Counted from the first letter of the stretch, positions 12,771-25,067 are shown. The stretch: DNA of 64,000 nucleotides from Galdieria sulphuraria (GCF_000341285.1 NW_005178441.1:38197-102196); one strand, 5' to 3'. The notes: generated by a model not told the origin, from the letters alone. Numbers and translations: made by a program.

Positions 12771-13359
12771 ATGGCGGACTACTGGATATCGCAACAACGT
12801 CACTATTGCAAATATTGTAACACTTGGATAGCTAATAATAAAATTCAGATGCAGCAGCACGAAAATGTAAGTACGGAAACATGTGTATACAGTTGTTTGA
12901 CTTCAACTGGTCTAGGGTTTACGCCACAAGCACAATGTAGAAAACTATTTGAAGAGGTCGCACCGTGAGAACGAAACGAAAAAGAAGGAATCCAAGCAGA
13001 TAGAGAAGGAACTTAGGAGGATAGATGCGGCAGCAAGGCTAAGTATGTATGGAGGTGGTAAGACTGGCTCTGGTACGCCTAATACTGCGGAGGCCCCAAC
13101 ATGTTCGTCCAACCAACTTGGAACTTTGTCGTCAAACGTTGGAGGGAAGTGCTTTACGCTTCCACAACAGAAAGTTGCATTGAATGGTATTCAAATCTTA
13201 GGTCAGTCCGATGAGTACGGAGGATATTATGACAGCAATGGGGGGTACTACGACAGAAACGGTCATTACTTTATTTATGATTATCAAAGTCAACTCTGGC
13301 ATTACGTTGGTTGGTATGGAAATAATACGAATGTAGATACACAAAAAAGCAACAAATGA
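12771..13359 (+). CDS. WBP4/FBP21-like U1-type zinc-finger protein
   Basis: Probable spliceosome-associated protein. Exons 12771-12866 and 12916-13359 join in phase through a 49-bp intron. The join completes a matrin/U1-type C2H2 finger at residues ~3-40: YWISQQRHYCKYCNTWI, then QQHENGLRHKHNVENYLK. A charged helix follows (KKKESKQIEKELRRID). The C terminus is tyrosine- and glycine-rich (GGYYDSNGGYYDRNG, then HYFIYDYQSQLWHYVGWYG), resembling OCRE-like or degenerate WW segments. About 179 residues, shorter than animal WBP4; no clear WW domain. Confidence 0.78.
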
Positions 13360-13404
13360 TGTTTGGAGCAAACTGTTATTCAATTGAGGCATTTCATCTA
13401 CAAG

Positions 13405-14629
13405 TCAGGGTGTATCCCTTCTCACTTGCCAGATATAAATAAAACCATCGTCGCCACAAGAAGCAAACACGTAACCATCCTAATAGAATTAAGAACAACA
13501 GAATATCATGTAAGAACTAACAAACCAGTGGATTCCATTTCACACAATTGATATCCCCTTCATGGGCGTTCAGCAGGACAGCCGCAATAGAAAAAGGTTC
13601 GGCATGATGAGAAACTTCTCCACTATCGTCAGCTAAATCCCGATGAGGAGCAAATTGTTCTTCTGTGACGTCTGAAGATTCATTCCTTCTCAAAGCATTC
13701 TCTTGATAAATGTGTAATGCGTCATCGCCACCTCCAGTTACTACAAGGCCACTTTGATGGGACCAATCAACTGTGTAGATAGCTCGCTCATGCTGGTCTC
13801 TTAATACACAAAAAGTTTCCCAGGAAGGATCCCGTCCAACTTCATCTGTACGTCTAGGAATTTGTCTCCAAAATATAACACTTCGATCGTCTGAAACAGT
13901 GACAAGTCTCTCTCCAAATTTATCAAATGAAGCTGCCCATACAGTTGACGAGTGTCCACTTAATACAGAGCAACAATACCAATCGTACTCATCTTCGACC
14001 CACATTCTTACAGTGTTGTCATAACTACAAGAACATAACAGCTCCTTACAAGGATGCCAAATCACATACTTTACATCTTGTGTATGTCCTTCCAGTATAC
14101 TCAGTGACTCGAAATCATCCTTGTCGATTCCCAATTCCCACAACCATATCGTTCTGTCTCTACTACAACTCGCTAAAAGCGCACCTGAAGAGGAAAAAGC
14201 AACACACTTGATCTCACTTTCATGACCTTCTAAAGTTGAAGTTAATTGAAGTTTGGGAGGAGCAGTTAAGATCTCCTGTAAATTCAATTCGGAGCCTTCT
14301 TCACAGTTGCTGCTTAATCTCATGGTATAAACATATGAGTCAAAACTACCACAGGCCAAGAAAGGCAACCTTGGATTAAAAGCAACGCATCTTAAAGTTC
14401 TTGGAAAAAGATTAGCTCCAAAAGTTGCAAGGCAGCACCACTCTTGAGGCTGTTCGGAGTCTTTTTGGATCACTTCGGTTTGTTTATTGTCTCCAGTTTG
14501 AGATGCCCAAAGTCTTACCAAACAGTCACTTCCCGCCGAAGCGAGTATGGAAGCAGTAGGACACCAAGAAATAGACCATATTGGATCCTTCCTACCTGTT
14601 GCCAGCGTCGCAATTTTGTGAAGCCGCAT
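13405..14629 (-). CDS. CIAO1: CIAO1/Cia1, cytosolic Fe-S targeting WD40 protein
   Basis: Seven-bladed WD40 scaffold of the CIA targeting complex that delivers Fe-S clusters to cytosolic and nuclear apoproteins. Main exon 14629-13526, intron 13480-13525 (46 bp), last exon 13479-13405 completing blade 7 (GYVFASCGDDGFIYIWQV). Blades are clear: LEGHESEIKCVAFSSSGALL, ASCSRDRTIWLWE, LEGHTQDVKYVIWHPCKELL, and LSGHSSTVWAASFDKFGERL. The order and spacing match CIAO1 rather than generic WD40 proteins. ATG at 14629 (MRLHKIATLATG) gives the family-like start. Confidence 0.93.
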
Positions 14630-14738
14630 TCGACGTACAATTCTCCAACGGCTCTTGCAAGAATATTTTGTGTATCTCAATTGTGTAACAATTTCAGTCG
14701 GACAGCAACGGATTGAAACTACAATTTATTTCCAATTG

Positions 14739-17700
14739 CTATTCTCCCCAAGACGACTTCAGATTCCCCCCAAAAATCCTTTTCACTACTATTCTCACGT
14801 CACGGAATACTCGCCAAAGACAAAAAGACACCACAGTAAAGGTTATTCTCAATATGCTTCTTAGAATTATAACCACCATGAACAAAGACGTCTTCCAATG
14901 ATATCCATTCAATCTCTTGAACAATTTCATTACAACTTGTCTATTGCGCTGGGTCGCCTCCTTTATATCCTTTCGTTTTTCCATCGAATTGCATGAAGAT
15001 GTAGAAATCGATAACAGAGACGCTGCAGGAGGAGGTCGCAAGTTGTCAGGCAATAATACAAATTCTAATCTATCCAAAACATAAAACAAATATCGACAAA
15101 TATTACGGGCAAATTGAATAACTAACAATTCTCGCAAGAAACTACCTCCAGGTGATATTAGGAAACTTATTAAGAGATATGCAGTTAACTCTTCTTCGTT
15201 GCTCGAAAACATATTTCCAAGATAGGAACCAGAACCCGATAGAGAGGAAGTTCGAAGGTATGAACGAACGATATGTGACTGGGAATGTATTGAGGCAACA
15301 ACAGCATCGTGCAATATATTGTCAATTCGGTCCCAACAAGGGGAGCCACTTTCTCTATCAATAATATAGTTTTCCAATGCATGTTGAAGCTGAGGTGCAG
15401 GGTCATATAGCATTCTTGAAACAACATAAGGATAAACCACGTCTTTCACATCAAATGATGTATCGGCAGTTCTTGCTAGCGACTCTAAAGTAGAGAGAGC
15501 TCTCAAGTTGTTCAAAAAGTATGGAGGAATCACGAAAGGAAACCGGCTTGCAAGTAAAACAAGTTTTTCTGGTAAACCATGAAATGAAAATGGTTCTTGC
15601 GAGAAGGTTTCTTGTAGAGCCAAAATTAATTCGGGAATATGGTTGTCCAAGTCGTTTGACTGAATGAGAGCAAGGCTTGCAAAGTCTTCAGCAAGAGATG
15701 GATAGTCTCCAATCATCAAATGAAAGAATGTACATATCATAGAATACATCATTGCCTCAGGAACATGTGAAACCAATCCAAAATCTAAATACGCTAAACG
15801 TCCGTCCTTCATGCGAACAAGATTGCCTCCATGAGGATCCGCATGAAGAAACCCTGTTTCTAACAACTGTTTTAAAGAAAACTGAATGCCAATTTCAACC
15901 AGTGCTGCATCTTCTTTCCGAATAAAATTCCCTTCATTTACAATTTTTTGACCATCTATCCATTCCATGACAAGAATTCGTCGGGTAGAGTATTCTTGAA
16001 ATACGGATGGGATATAAATTCCAGGAATATCGCCATAAAGTTTCTGAAAACGAATCATATTCGAACTTTCTCCTTTATAATCAATTTCTTCATAGAGTCG
16101 AGTTCCGAATTCGTCCACCGCCATGACGAAATCCGTTTTAGACTAGTACATATGTAAAATGTCAAATAACAGAATAAATATTTCAACTCACTTTTAATAG
16201 TTTAGTAAGAGTAAATGCCAAACCCCGTAAAATGTAAGAGTCCAGTGCAATCGACTCTGCAATATCTGGTCTTTGAACCTTTACGGCTACATCGACGTTA
16301 TCTAGACGAGCTTTGTAAACTTGACCCAAACTTGCTGCTGCTGCAGGTTCTTTAGAGATAAAGTCAAATATTTGGTCAGGCGTTGCTCCAAGTTCTTCAG
16401 TGATAAACTCAAATGCTCTTTCTGTCGAAAAAAAAGGTAAACTATCCTGGAGCTTCTGAAGTTCTACAACTCCGTAATGACCAACAATATCCGGTCTGGA
16501 TGCTAAAGTTTGCCCGAATTTAATAAACGCAGGTCCCAGTCGAGTTAGCATTTCTCTCAATTTTGAAGCCCTTCGCTGCCATTTCCATTCCCAAAATTCG
16601 TATTTTCTTTTCATTCGCTCTTTCATCTGCTCCTCGAAAAGAGCAATCGGACTCTTTCCTCCAAAATGCTGCCTTTGAAGAATAGGAAATCCGTTTCTAG
16701 GCCAAGGCGACTTGCGGAAGAAATGAAAGATATGGAAAAAGTTGTCCTTCCAAAAAGAGGGCACAGAATATGTCTCATATGTGACTTGTTCATTTTGCAA
16801 CGGTTCACTCTTTCGAACTGTCAAGAGGTCGTGACCGTCCTTAGCTAAAGAAGACATCTTCTCCTCGTTCGGACCAAACAGACGATATGAAGTCAAATCC
16901 ACTAAGAGGCCAGTTGAGAACTGCGCAAGTTCACAAGCAATGGAAACCAGACGGAAAAACACTTTCTCAGGATAAAGTCGAAAATAGGCAGCAATTGCTT
17001 GTGCATCATAAATGGATGGCAATGAAACACGTCTTGAAGAACGATCAGACACCATCATTCCCCAAAAAGAGTACACAGTAATAACTCCAACAAAACCAAG
17101 TCTCTTCATAAGAAGCACGAAATTTTCATATGCTTCCAATTTCCAATATTCCAATGCTCTTACTAGTTCTTTTCCGTCCAGTTGAAAACGAATTTTTTTG
17201 TCATTCTTCACATCTTCTTCCTGAAACAGCTCCTTACGAAATCTTCGGTACAAATCCTCACCTCGTCGTACATGCGCATCCTTGTATTCTGGAAACAAAC
17301 GTTCCTTTTGAGCTTGAAAATCATTCACGGCCGCTTCATCGACAAGTTCTTCATTCAACTGCTTTGGATATACTTTGGCTATTTTATTCTCTTTATCAGT
17401 CTTCCACGGATTTGAAGAGTCAAAGCTCAAAGATTGTGAGTGCATTTGAAAGTACGATAAAAAGCTTATAGTCGAGAATGAGAAAAGCAAGGCCAATACT
17501 TGGCTTTTTGATAACGTGAAAGTGGAAGTCGTTTCAAATGTCCGTTGCGAACGGTTACTTGAAACGTTACCATTCTCCTTTTCGATAGAATGGTCTTTCT
17601 CAGAAGATAACTTTGAAAAAACTGTTTTTGCTCCAATTCCGGGTCTTGTTGTTCTTTTGTAGTCCTTTACCAGTGTTCGAAAATCGTTTCTCCAACAAGA

Positions 17701-17784
17701 ACAGCTTTTCTGTATGTTAAAACTTCTGGTTGTCACACTGCTCTTCAAGTGGAAAGAAATAAGAAAAAGCAAAACTCCTTTCAT
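14739..17784 (-). CDS. ABC1/UbiB-family atypical kinase, probably plastid ABC1K
   Basis: Atypical protein kinase-like ATPase; relatives control plastoquinone/tocopherol or ubiquinone metabolism. Exons 17784-16192 and 16142-14739 join in phase through a 49-bp intron, giving about 998 residues, longer than most because of ~380 residues before the domain. Diagnostic motifs: KFGQTLASRPDIVG, the Ala-rich nucleotide loop EPAAAASLGQVYKA, VAVKVQRPDI, then HADPHGGNLVRMKDG and LAYLDFGL. Hydrophobic stretches near residues ~85-110 (LALLFSFSTISFLSYF) and near the C terminus (LFMVVIILRSILRITF) suggest membrane attachment. Which organelle is not decided by sequence. Confidence 0.9.
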
Positions 17785-17914
17785 TTTTCCACATTAGGCT
17801 GCAACAAGGTGGTGAATAATACTAGGCTATCAATCATATACTGCAACTACCATCGAAGTGTTCCAACATCAAACTATCGATGAGTTTCCCAAAGTTGGGA
17901 TTGACGGTCCCTTT

Positions 17915-18421
17915 ATGAGTCAAACAACTTTCGTATATCTGCCTTGTTTAGGTTCGCTTAGAGAAAAAGGTATTGAAGACAAGCTTAAAAGAAAATCTAC
18001 AGTATCCTGCTGTTATCGGTCTACTGATGGCCCAAGTAACAAAGGTAACAAGGATTGGCTCCAGTTTGTATTTTCTGAGAAAGAGGAAAAGTTGGAAGAG
18101 TTGGAGTATGCTTTTTGGAATGGCAATCCTCCAACTGAACTTTGGAAGCAGAATGATGCAGAGGAGTTCATGAACCGTTATTTTGTAGAAAATCCTCTCG
18201 TTGATGAAAGAGGACCAAGGCTACCGTTTATATTCCGGTGGTTGCTTCCCCTGCTCAAGTCCATAGGATCATTTTCTTTTAACCTTGAAAATGTGGTTGC
18301 TGTTTTGGTTCTGTTGCTAATACTTTACTTTGCAGTGGTTCTTCTGCTTTTGTTGTTTCAAACCGTGTCTCGACTCGTTGGAACCATCGCAGTTTCCATA
18401 CTGCTGTCTACGTTGCTTATA
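17915..18421 (+). CDS. unrecognised membrane protein, cut by the assembly gap
   Basis: From ATG 17915 (MSQTTFVYLPCLGS) the frame stays open to the N run. The first ~50 residues look like a presequence; residues ~60-110 are acidic and aromatic (KEEKLEELEYAFW, WKQNDAEEFMNRYF), then LPFIFRWLLPLL and two strongly hydrophobic helices (VVAVLVLLLILYFAVVLLLL, then LVGTIAVSILLSTLLI) reach the gap. An upstream exon is possible because the frame is open before 17915. The ORF runs through the Ns into DnaJ only by chance; they are separate genes. Confidence 0.6.
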
Positions 18422-19050
18422 NNNNNNNNNNNNNNNNNNNNNNNNNNNNNNNNNNNNNNNNNNNNNNNNNNNNNNNNNNNNNNNNNNNNNNNNNNNNNNN
18501 NNNNNNNNNNNNNNNNNNNNNNNNNNNNNNNNNNNNNNNNNNNNNNNNNNNNNNNNNNNNNNNNNNNNNNNNNNNNNNNNNNNNNNNNNNNNNNNNNNNN
18601 NNNNNNNNNNNNNNNNNNNNNNNNNNNNNNNNNNNNNNNNNNNNNNNNNNNNNNNNNNNNNNNNNNNNNNNNNNNNNNNNNNNNNNNNNNNNNNNNNNNN
18701 NNNNNNNNNNNNNNNNNNNNNNNNNNNNNNNNNNNNNNNNNNNNNNNNNNNNNNNNNNNNNNNNNNNNNNNNNNNNNNNNNNNNNNNNNNNNNNNNNNNN
18801 NNNNNNNNNNNNNNNNNNNNNNNNNNNNNNNNNNNNNNNNNNNNNNNNNNNNNNNNNNNNNNNNNNNNNNNNNNNNNNNNNNNNNNNNNNNNNNNNNNNN
18901 NNNNNNNNNNNNNNNNNNNNNNNNNNNNNNNNNNNNNNNNNNNNNNNNNNNNNNNNNNNNNNNNNNNNNNNNNNNNNNNNNNNNNNNNNNNNNNNNNNNN
19001 NNNNNNNNNNNNNNNNNNNNNNNNNNNNNNNNNNNNNNNNNNNNNNNNNN
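18422..19050. other. assembly gap (629 N)
   Basis: Run of unknown bases. It removes the 3' end of the preceding membrane-protein gene and possibly the promoter and true start of the DnaJ gene. The stated length may be a placeholder. Confidence 1.
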
Positions 19051-19063
19051 AGCTTGTGACGCG

Positions 19064-20566
19064 ATGCCGCTCTACGAACTCCTTGGAGTTTCTTCCAGGA
19101 AGTCGGCGACTTTTTTCAGTCAACACAAGTTTTGGACTCGTGAAAAGAAGCTTGAGCACCCCCTATTTAGAGACTATACTACATTTCATCGACAGAGAGA
19201 GTGCAAACGTCTTCCCAGTAGTTTCTCGGGGCTTCACAGATTCACAAGTGACAGGGTTTCACAATTCTCTTCTAGACAGAAACCATCACTTAATAATTTT
19301 TTCTTGAAGAGGCTTTACTCTTCCGGTTCCAAGAGAGACTATTATGATATCCTAGGTGTACCTAAAAATGCAAGTCAACAAGAAATCAAGAAGGCATACT
19401 ATCGTTTGGCTAAGGAGTATCATCCTGACTCTGGCGCTAAGGGAGATAAAAATAAGTTTATGGAGATAGGCGAAGCTTACGAAGTTCTTTCAGATGAGAA
19501 AAAAAGGTCTATTTATGATCAGTATGGTCGTGAAGGTGTCCGAGCAGCCGACGCAGGAGGAGATGCTAGGTCTTCGGCAGGTTTTGAAGGTTTTGGGCCT
19601 GGTGGTTTTGCGTCTGCTGAAGAAATATTTCGAGAGTTTAATGAGTTTTTTGGAGGCCGTGGCTTCGGTCCGTTTGCTGGCGGAGGAAGAAGAACAGGAT
19701 CGCAGACTGCAGTTAGAGGTTCCGATGTAGAATTGCGAATATCCTTAGACTTTATGGAAGCAGCAAAGGGTTGCGAGAAAGAAGTTCGTTTTACAGGTAA
19801 AGTTGAGTGTAGCAAGTGTAACGGCAGTGGCTCCTCTTCCAGAGGTATGGCTACTCAAGCTTGCACGGCTTGTGGAGGTTCTGGAACAGAAGCCTTTTCA
19901 CAAGGCTTTTTTGCCTTTGAAACAACTTGTAGGAAGTGTGGTGGAAGTGGTCAAATCATTCGGGATCCTTGTGGAGCGTGTAACGGAACAGGTGTTACCA
20001 CTGGAAGTCGTTCAGTTCGAGTCAAGGTTCCACCTGGTGTAGACACGGGTACAACTCTTAGAGTTGCGAAGAAAGGAGAAGCCGGGTTACGAGGAGGTGG
20101 TGCTGGAGATTTGTTTGTAAGAATACATGTGGCAGAAGATGAATATTTTCATCGTGAGGGTGCGGACCTACACGTAGTTGCTCCGATAACGTTTGCACAA
20201 GCTGCACTGGGGGGAACCGTAAGAGTCCGTACTTTGGATGGGGAAATCGAAGTAAAGATACCATCCGGGAGTCAATCAAATGATATGAAAGTTATCAGAG
20301 GTCGAGGTCTTCCAAAGATTGGCTCAGGTGGTTATGGCAGCCAGTACGTTCACTTTCAAGTGGTGGTTCCGACACAGCTTTCTCCGAAACAAAGGCAGTT
20401 GATAGAAGAGCTAGCAAGAGAAGATCCGGAGATTTTGCAGACAACAAACTCTGCAAATGGCAGAGGTGGAAGAAACATGGCAAAGCATTTCTTCCAAAAG
20501 CTGCGGGATATGTTTGGTAAAGAAAGTCACGCAGAGAAGTCACAGACCAAAGAAGGAACGGGATGA
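19064..20566 (+). CDS. DNAJ: type I DnaJ (HSP40) co-chaperone, mitochondrial Mdj1/Tid1-like
   Basis: HSP70 co-chaperone. Single exon of ~500 residues. A basic, Ser-rich leader of ~90 residues precedes the J domain ([23 protein letters not shown] motif in EYHPDSG). A Gly/Phe-rich linker follows, then the zinc domain with four CxxCxGxG repeats ([32 protein letters not shown]), and the two C-terminal client-binding domains ([33 protein letters not shown]). Leader composition points to mitochondria; plastid is the alternative. The ATG at 19064 lies 14 bp after the gap, so an earlier start inside the gap cannot be excluded. Confidence 0.95.
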   Translation: MPLYELLGVSSRKSATFFSQHKFWTREKKLEHPLFRDYTTFHRQRECKRLPSSFSGLHRFTSDRVSQFSSRQKPSLNNFFLKRLYSSGSKRDYYDILGVPKNASQQEIKKAYYRLAKEYHPDSGAKGDKNKFMEIGEAYEVLSDEKKRSIYDQYGREGVRAADAGGDARSSAGFEGFGPGGFASAEEIFREFNEFFGGRGFGPFAGGGRRTGSQTAVRGSDVELRISLDFMEAAKGCEKEVRFTGKVECSKCNGSGSSSRGMATQACTACGGSGTEAFSQGFFAFETTCRKCGGSGQIIRDPCGACNGTGVTTGSRSVRVKVPPGVDTGTTLRVAKKGEAGLRGGGAGDLFVRIHVAEDEYFHREGADLHVVAPITFAQAALGGTVRVRTLDGEIEVKIPSGSQSNDMKVIRGRGLPKIGSGGYGSQYVHFQVVVPTQLSPKQRQLIEELAREDPEILQTTNSANGRGGRNMAKHFFQKLRDMFGKESHAEKSQTKEGTG

Positions 20567-20945
20567 TTTTGGTATGAAGAACCGAAGTGACTGGTTTTTC
20601 CTTGTTCTGTTTGCTCTTTTTGTTCTACCTGTAACGACTAAGTTTATATCTATAGAAGTGTATGCAAACGTTGTTCACAGACAAATATAGATATATATAC
20701 ATATAATTTATGATGCAATTTGTGCCGTTCTTGCAGAAAGGTTTTGTTGGCGAAATCTGGTCAGGAATAATATAAATACTATAAGAATAAAAGGTTCGTT
20801 CTCTCATTTAGTTTCTACGCTAAGTGAATTTTGACAAATTTCGGCCAATTCCTGTAAATCTTCGTCTCAGTCGGAACAAAAGTCTTATTTATTTCACATT
20901 CGTTCCAAGAAACCTTTTTTACGGAAGAAGCCAAAATTGGTCGCA
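20567..20945. other. convergent 3' region between DnaJ and ADA2
   Basis: About 380 bp, AT-rich, holding the 3' ends of two convergent genes, with a TA-rich stretch around 20690-20710. The plus ORF beginning at 20824 is antisense to the ADA2 last exon. No gene seen. Confidence 0.6.
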
Positions 20946-22631
20946 CTATTTAGAACTACCATTGCCAGCGTGGACGTTCACTGCCACTTGTGGAGCTGTT
21001 GTATCACTGGGAGGTTCTGGATTAACCCAACCGCAAGCTATCAAGTAATCGTACACTCGAAGGACCTTAACTGTATCGTACTTTATAAGGTCTTTGACAT
21101 CTTTCCTTCGTAAAAAACCTGCTTTGGCAGATTCACGGATAAGATGTTCCTATAAAAAAAGACAAGTTATCATCAAACCTTCGATAGGCAATTAATCGTA
21201 CCTTGAAAATCAAAAGTTGCTGGGGGCAGATTTTTAAATTCTTGCACAGCGTTAGTTCTGTGGTTGACAGCAGTTCGGCTCCATCCATTTCTTCAGGGCG
21301 ACTAATATCCTCTCCAAAATTTCCCTTTTCTGACTGGTCTATACAAAATGTTCTTAGAAACTGTATGAAATGATAAATGAAATCATATTACTCAAGTCAA
21401 GAGTTGATAAATGCTTCGGCTCTATCTCGTTGTACTCTTCCATTGTCTTTGCTCCAGCGAGTCGAACTGGTAGTAAATCGGAAATTTGACTTCTTAGTTC
21501 TTTCTCTTCTGAAGATGATCTTATCAACTCAAGAAAATCCTCTTGTGGCATAAAACGAGCAAAAACGCACAGCTTTTCATATAGTTCACGTTCATATGAA
21601 CTTAGGCTGTTCATAAGGGCTTCCCGTCTTTTCGTGTCCAACAGCTCTCTCTTTAGAAGGAAATCCTTCCTCATTTCTCTTTCATCCAATTTCGCATTGT
21701 ATATTTCTAAAAGTCGCAGTTTTATCTCCTTCTCCTTTGCACGAGTTAGTAAAACAAATATCGACATATGCAAAGAGTTCAACTTAACGGTGTTGTTATC
21801 GTTGGGAGAGATTTCCATATCTGCTAAAATCTCTTCCGCTTCATTTGACCATTCATAAACAAAATCTCCTCGTTTAGGCATCCAACCTGCATTGTCATCC
21901 TCCGTATAATGATGCATAACACGCAATGACTTGGGGTCTGGATCCGTCACAAAAATAGAACTATCAAAAGAAGTCAGATTTCATTGAAAGATCAGAAACA
22001 ATCATACTAATCAGTGTTATCCCGTGAAAGAACAGTATTAGGGTCGGGTAGAGGTGAATATTCGCTATTAAAATAAGTACGAACATAATGCGCTCTGGTC
22101 TCCAACGGGTGTCTTGTTTGAATATGCTGAGCAACTTCCGTCCAGTTATCCAACCCGAATCTTTCCAGGCCATCCAAAAGAAATTCCTCTTCTAAAGCAG
22201 TCCTACACAAAATAAGCGAGTTTGCTAATATTTATGACACAAGTTGCTTACCAGTCTTCGCAGTATAAGGGAGAGTAAATGGGAGATATCACACGATATG
22301 GACTATCTTCACGGTGTGGCCACAGCGTAAGGCCATTCCAAAAGCAGTCGACGCACAAGTCAAAATCCTGACACTCTGCACAACGAATATGCAATACTCT
22401 ACTCACATCTCTTTTACCTAAAAATAAGATAAACGATTATGACTCAACATGTCGAAAGGAGCCATTCTCACAATAATTGCAATAATATACAATGGAGCCT
22501 TGACTCGAAAGTCTCGAGGAAGACTTTGTTCGTGCTCTCTTATTCCTGTGACCATCTTGTGAGTTTCCTCGATTGTCTTTTGTCCCACTTTCAGACAACT
22601 TTGGGTTGGTTGACTTTTTGGAAGAATCCAT
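20946..22631 (-). CDS. ADA2: ADA2, SAGA/ADA histone acetyltransferase adaptor
   Basis: Transcriptional adaptor that stimulates GCN5. Six exons (22631-22472, 22417-22252, 22202-22008, 21960-21392, 21338-21202, 21149-20946) join in phase. The ZZ zinc finger is completed by the first splice: YYCNYC then KRDVSRVLHIRCAEC and FDLCVDCF. Next come the SANT domain (LDGLERFGLDNWTEVAQHI), the ADA box region (PKRGDFVYEWSNEAEEIL), EREMRKDFLLKRELLD, and a C-terminal SWIRM domain (LIRESAKAGFLRRKDVKDLI, then YDYLIACGW). About 475 residues, normal for the family. The start at 22631 is the first ATG of the frame. Confidence 0.95.
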
Positions 22632-23072
22632 TCTTCCAAAAGTCACCGACAAGAACTGCAGGAATCAATCCAAGATAAGAAATCAAGTTTAGATTGCACT
22701 GACTGTGACGGTCGGTCAGCAAGTTATGCTTTATTTATGATGTATAGAGCACAGAAGGTTTATAATCATTAAGGATAATGTAAAGATGCGTCTTTCTCTA
22801 ACATTCAGTCTTTATTCTTTCAAGACCTTGATACAATTATTTTGTAGGCCACTAAATTCTATTTCAGCACTTTTAAAAACGGAGAAGTTTCACAAAGTTG
22901 ATTGAAATAGGAAGAAAGAATATGAAAGAAAACAACAGCAATACGAAAAGGGTATGAAATGGGAATGAATGACGTTCAATGTTTTGATTGCAAGTCAAAA
23001 GGAAGATGAGTTTGGAAGTTCCTTACAGTTGAATAGGAATTTGCGGGCCCTAGACTAATACGATTCTGGTAA
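22632..23072. other. divergent intergenic region between ADA2 and TAM41
   Basis: About 440 bp without coding features; it must carry both promoters. AT-rich with no repeats that I could see. Confidence 0.6.
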
Positions 23073-24326
23073 ATGGCAGTTTCTAAAAGTCAAAAGCGTC
23101 AGAGAATTCCACTTCAGTCACCTTTTGCTCATATATTTGAGGAGCAACAAAGGGACTCGGAATTTTATGAGGAGCGAGTGCGAAGAGCTCTGGAAACGCT
23201 GCCGCCTGTAAAATTTGCTTTCGCTTATGGATCAGGAGCAATTCCTCAGATTGGTTAGTTTGCGGTGCCGTGGTTTTTCTGGTAGATTGATCTTTTATGA
23301 TAGGAAGCTATAAGGAAGCTACTATGCTTGATCTTATTTTAGTTCTCGAAGACTCGTTTGAGTGGCATCGAGAAAATATGAAGAAGAATCCATCACACTA
23401 CGCTTTTATTCCAAAGTTGGTTGGTCCGAAATTGACCAGTTCAGTCCAAACTTGCAAAGTAGGTGTACCTGTTTTGTACAACACGCTAGTTCCTTTCCAG
23501 GGTGGTCTTATGAAGTACGGTTGTGTTGGTTTCTCAGATCTCTTGGAAGATCTGCAATCTTGGAAATATCTCTTTCTAGCAGGGCGGCTTCATAAACCTG
23601 TGAGAATGTTTGTTCCTTCAAAGTCCTTGAACTGTGATCCAAGAACAGGAGAGACATTTGATGTAGATCTTGCAGAGATGAATCAAGCTCTTATGGATAA
23701 CTTGGAAGCTGCGTTGAGTGCAGCAATAATTCTATTGCCTGTAGAGTTTACCGAAGCTTCTTTATTTCAAAAGATATCACAGTTATCTTATTATGGCGAT
23801 ATCCGTTTCACATTCTCAGCTGAAAACCCACACAAAATTTCCAACATTGTCTCAGCAAATTTGCTATCTTTTCGGAACCTTTATAATGAAGCTTTAAGCT
23901 CTTTGCTTGGAGATCATCTTTTACGGGTTCATTGCTCTTCTGGAAATGGTCGCCATGTTTATGTAAAACAGGATAACCACAGTTCTTCTTTATTAGGCCT
24001 GTTGCAACGGATACCATCTCATTTTGTCAAGCGTTGTTATTGTAGTATGTCGACTAGTTCTCAAGACATATGCCCAGATAAACTTTATGTAGAAGAAGCA
24101 AGAAAAACAATATCACAGTTTGGAACGAGAACTTGTCAAGATATTTTGAAAAAGACTTTCAAAAATACGGTTAGGAATTCTAGCATTGGTCAGGCATTCA
24201 AGGGCCTTTTTAGTGCAGGTATCAAACTTCTCTCCTGTGAAAAATTGATTATATAGTATTCTCATAGGACCGTTGAGATCTTGTGTTTATCTCCTGAAGA
24301 AATGGCAGAAAGGTATTCGTTTCTAA
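23073..24326 (+). CDS. TAM41: TAM41, mitochondrial CDP-diacylglycerol synthase
   Basis: Makes CDP-diacylglycerol from phosphatidate for cardiolipin synthesis at the inner mitochondrial membrane. Exons 23073-23253, 23304-24218 and 24268-24326 join in phase. The nucleotidyltransferase signature is FAYGSGAIPQIG, then MLDLILVLEDSFEWHRENM. Other blocks are HYAFIPKLVGPKL, GGLMKYGCVGFSDLLEDL, LFLAGRLHKPV, and LSYYGDIRF. The last 59-bp exon supplies the family C terminus (YLLKKWQKGIRF). About 384 residues, usual size. No strong presequence is visible. Confidence 0.94.
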
Positions 24327-24368
24327 TGAAGTGAATTGATAACTTTTGGATTTGCTTTTGGTGGTGGG

Positions 24369-25067
24369 ATGAACAACGACTTTGGAAGAAAACGAACTTC
24401 ACCAAGTGAAAGAAATGTTTCTTGTTTATTTGTAGTTTACATTTCCGTGATTTGTGTGGTAGTATGTATATTCCTAGTGGTTAGAACGATGAGAAAGGGC
24501 AATTCTCCGGTGAATTGGCTTCAAGTAGAGAAAAAACTGCGGTTCATTGACTCTCGTTTCAACGCTTCAGTATATGTTATAGACTTGTCAGGAGACTTGA
24601 ACAATTCACCTTTTTTCAAACTCTCTCGCTCAGCCTGGTCACTTTTCTCTAAAAATAGAATAGACTATGTTGCTTTCTTCTACAAGGAACCCCCCTTCCT
24701 AGTAAGCAACAGGTACTTTTATCGCGCTCTGGAATCCCTTGAAGAAAGTCCAATTCCTGGCTTTGGAATCGCACTGACAACTTGTGGCTGCTTAGTACCC
24801 AGTTATATTTTGGAAAACTTAGAAATAAGATTGGAAGGTCTTGAATGTTTAGCGTTACCAGGATTCGTCATTGATAAGGAGTTTGTTGTTTGGTTTGATA
24901 GTGATGCGGAAGAAATAGGTTCTCGCAATCTTAGTAGATACTGCCGAAATCCTAAACTTTTGAATATGCGAATATTTCCCTTGTTTGACAACGCGTTACG
25001 ACAAGCAAGAAGCGAATTTGCCCGTTTACTTGAAAAACAGCGCAATGAATTGTTAAGAGCCTTTTAA
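24369..25067 (+). CDS. unrecognised single-pass membrane protein
   Basis: Single exon, about 232 residues from ATG 24369 (MNNDFGRKRTSPSERN), only 42 bp after the TAM41 stop on the same strand. A short basic tail precedes one hydrophobic helix (FVVYISVICVVVCIFLVV), then a basic stop (RTMRKG), so a type II topology is predicted. The soluble part has alternating beta-like and aromatic segments (VYVIDLSG, IDYVAFFYKEPPF, GFGIALTTCGCLVP, EFVVWFDSDAEE) and ends in a charged helix. No family recognised; a lumenal enzyme is possible but unsupported. Confidence 0.65.
   Translation: MNNDFGRKRTSPSERNVSCLFVVYISVICVVVCIFLVVRTMRKGNSPVNWLQVEKKLRFIDSRFNASVYVIDLSGDLNNSPFFKLSRSAWSLFSKNRIDYVAFFYKEPPFLVSNRYFYRALESLEESPIPGFGIALTTCGCLVPSYILENLEIRLEGLECLALPGFVIDKEFVVWFDSDAEEIGSRNLSRYCRNPKLLNMRIFPLFDNALRQARSEFARLLEKQRNELLRAF

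Noticed and set aside
17858-20566. One 902-codon plus-strand reading from the membrane protein through the Ns into DnaJ
   Set aside because: The frame is kept open only by 629 unknown bases; the two sides have unrelated domains and DnaJ has its own leader and ATG after the gap.
20824-21048. 74-codon plus ORF before ADA2
   Set aside because: Lies antisense to the ADA2 SWIRM exon, which has clear homology.
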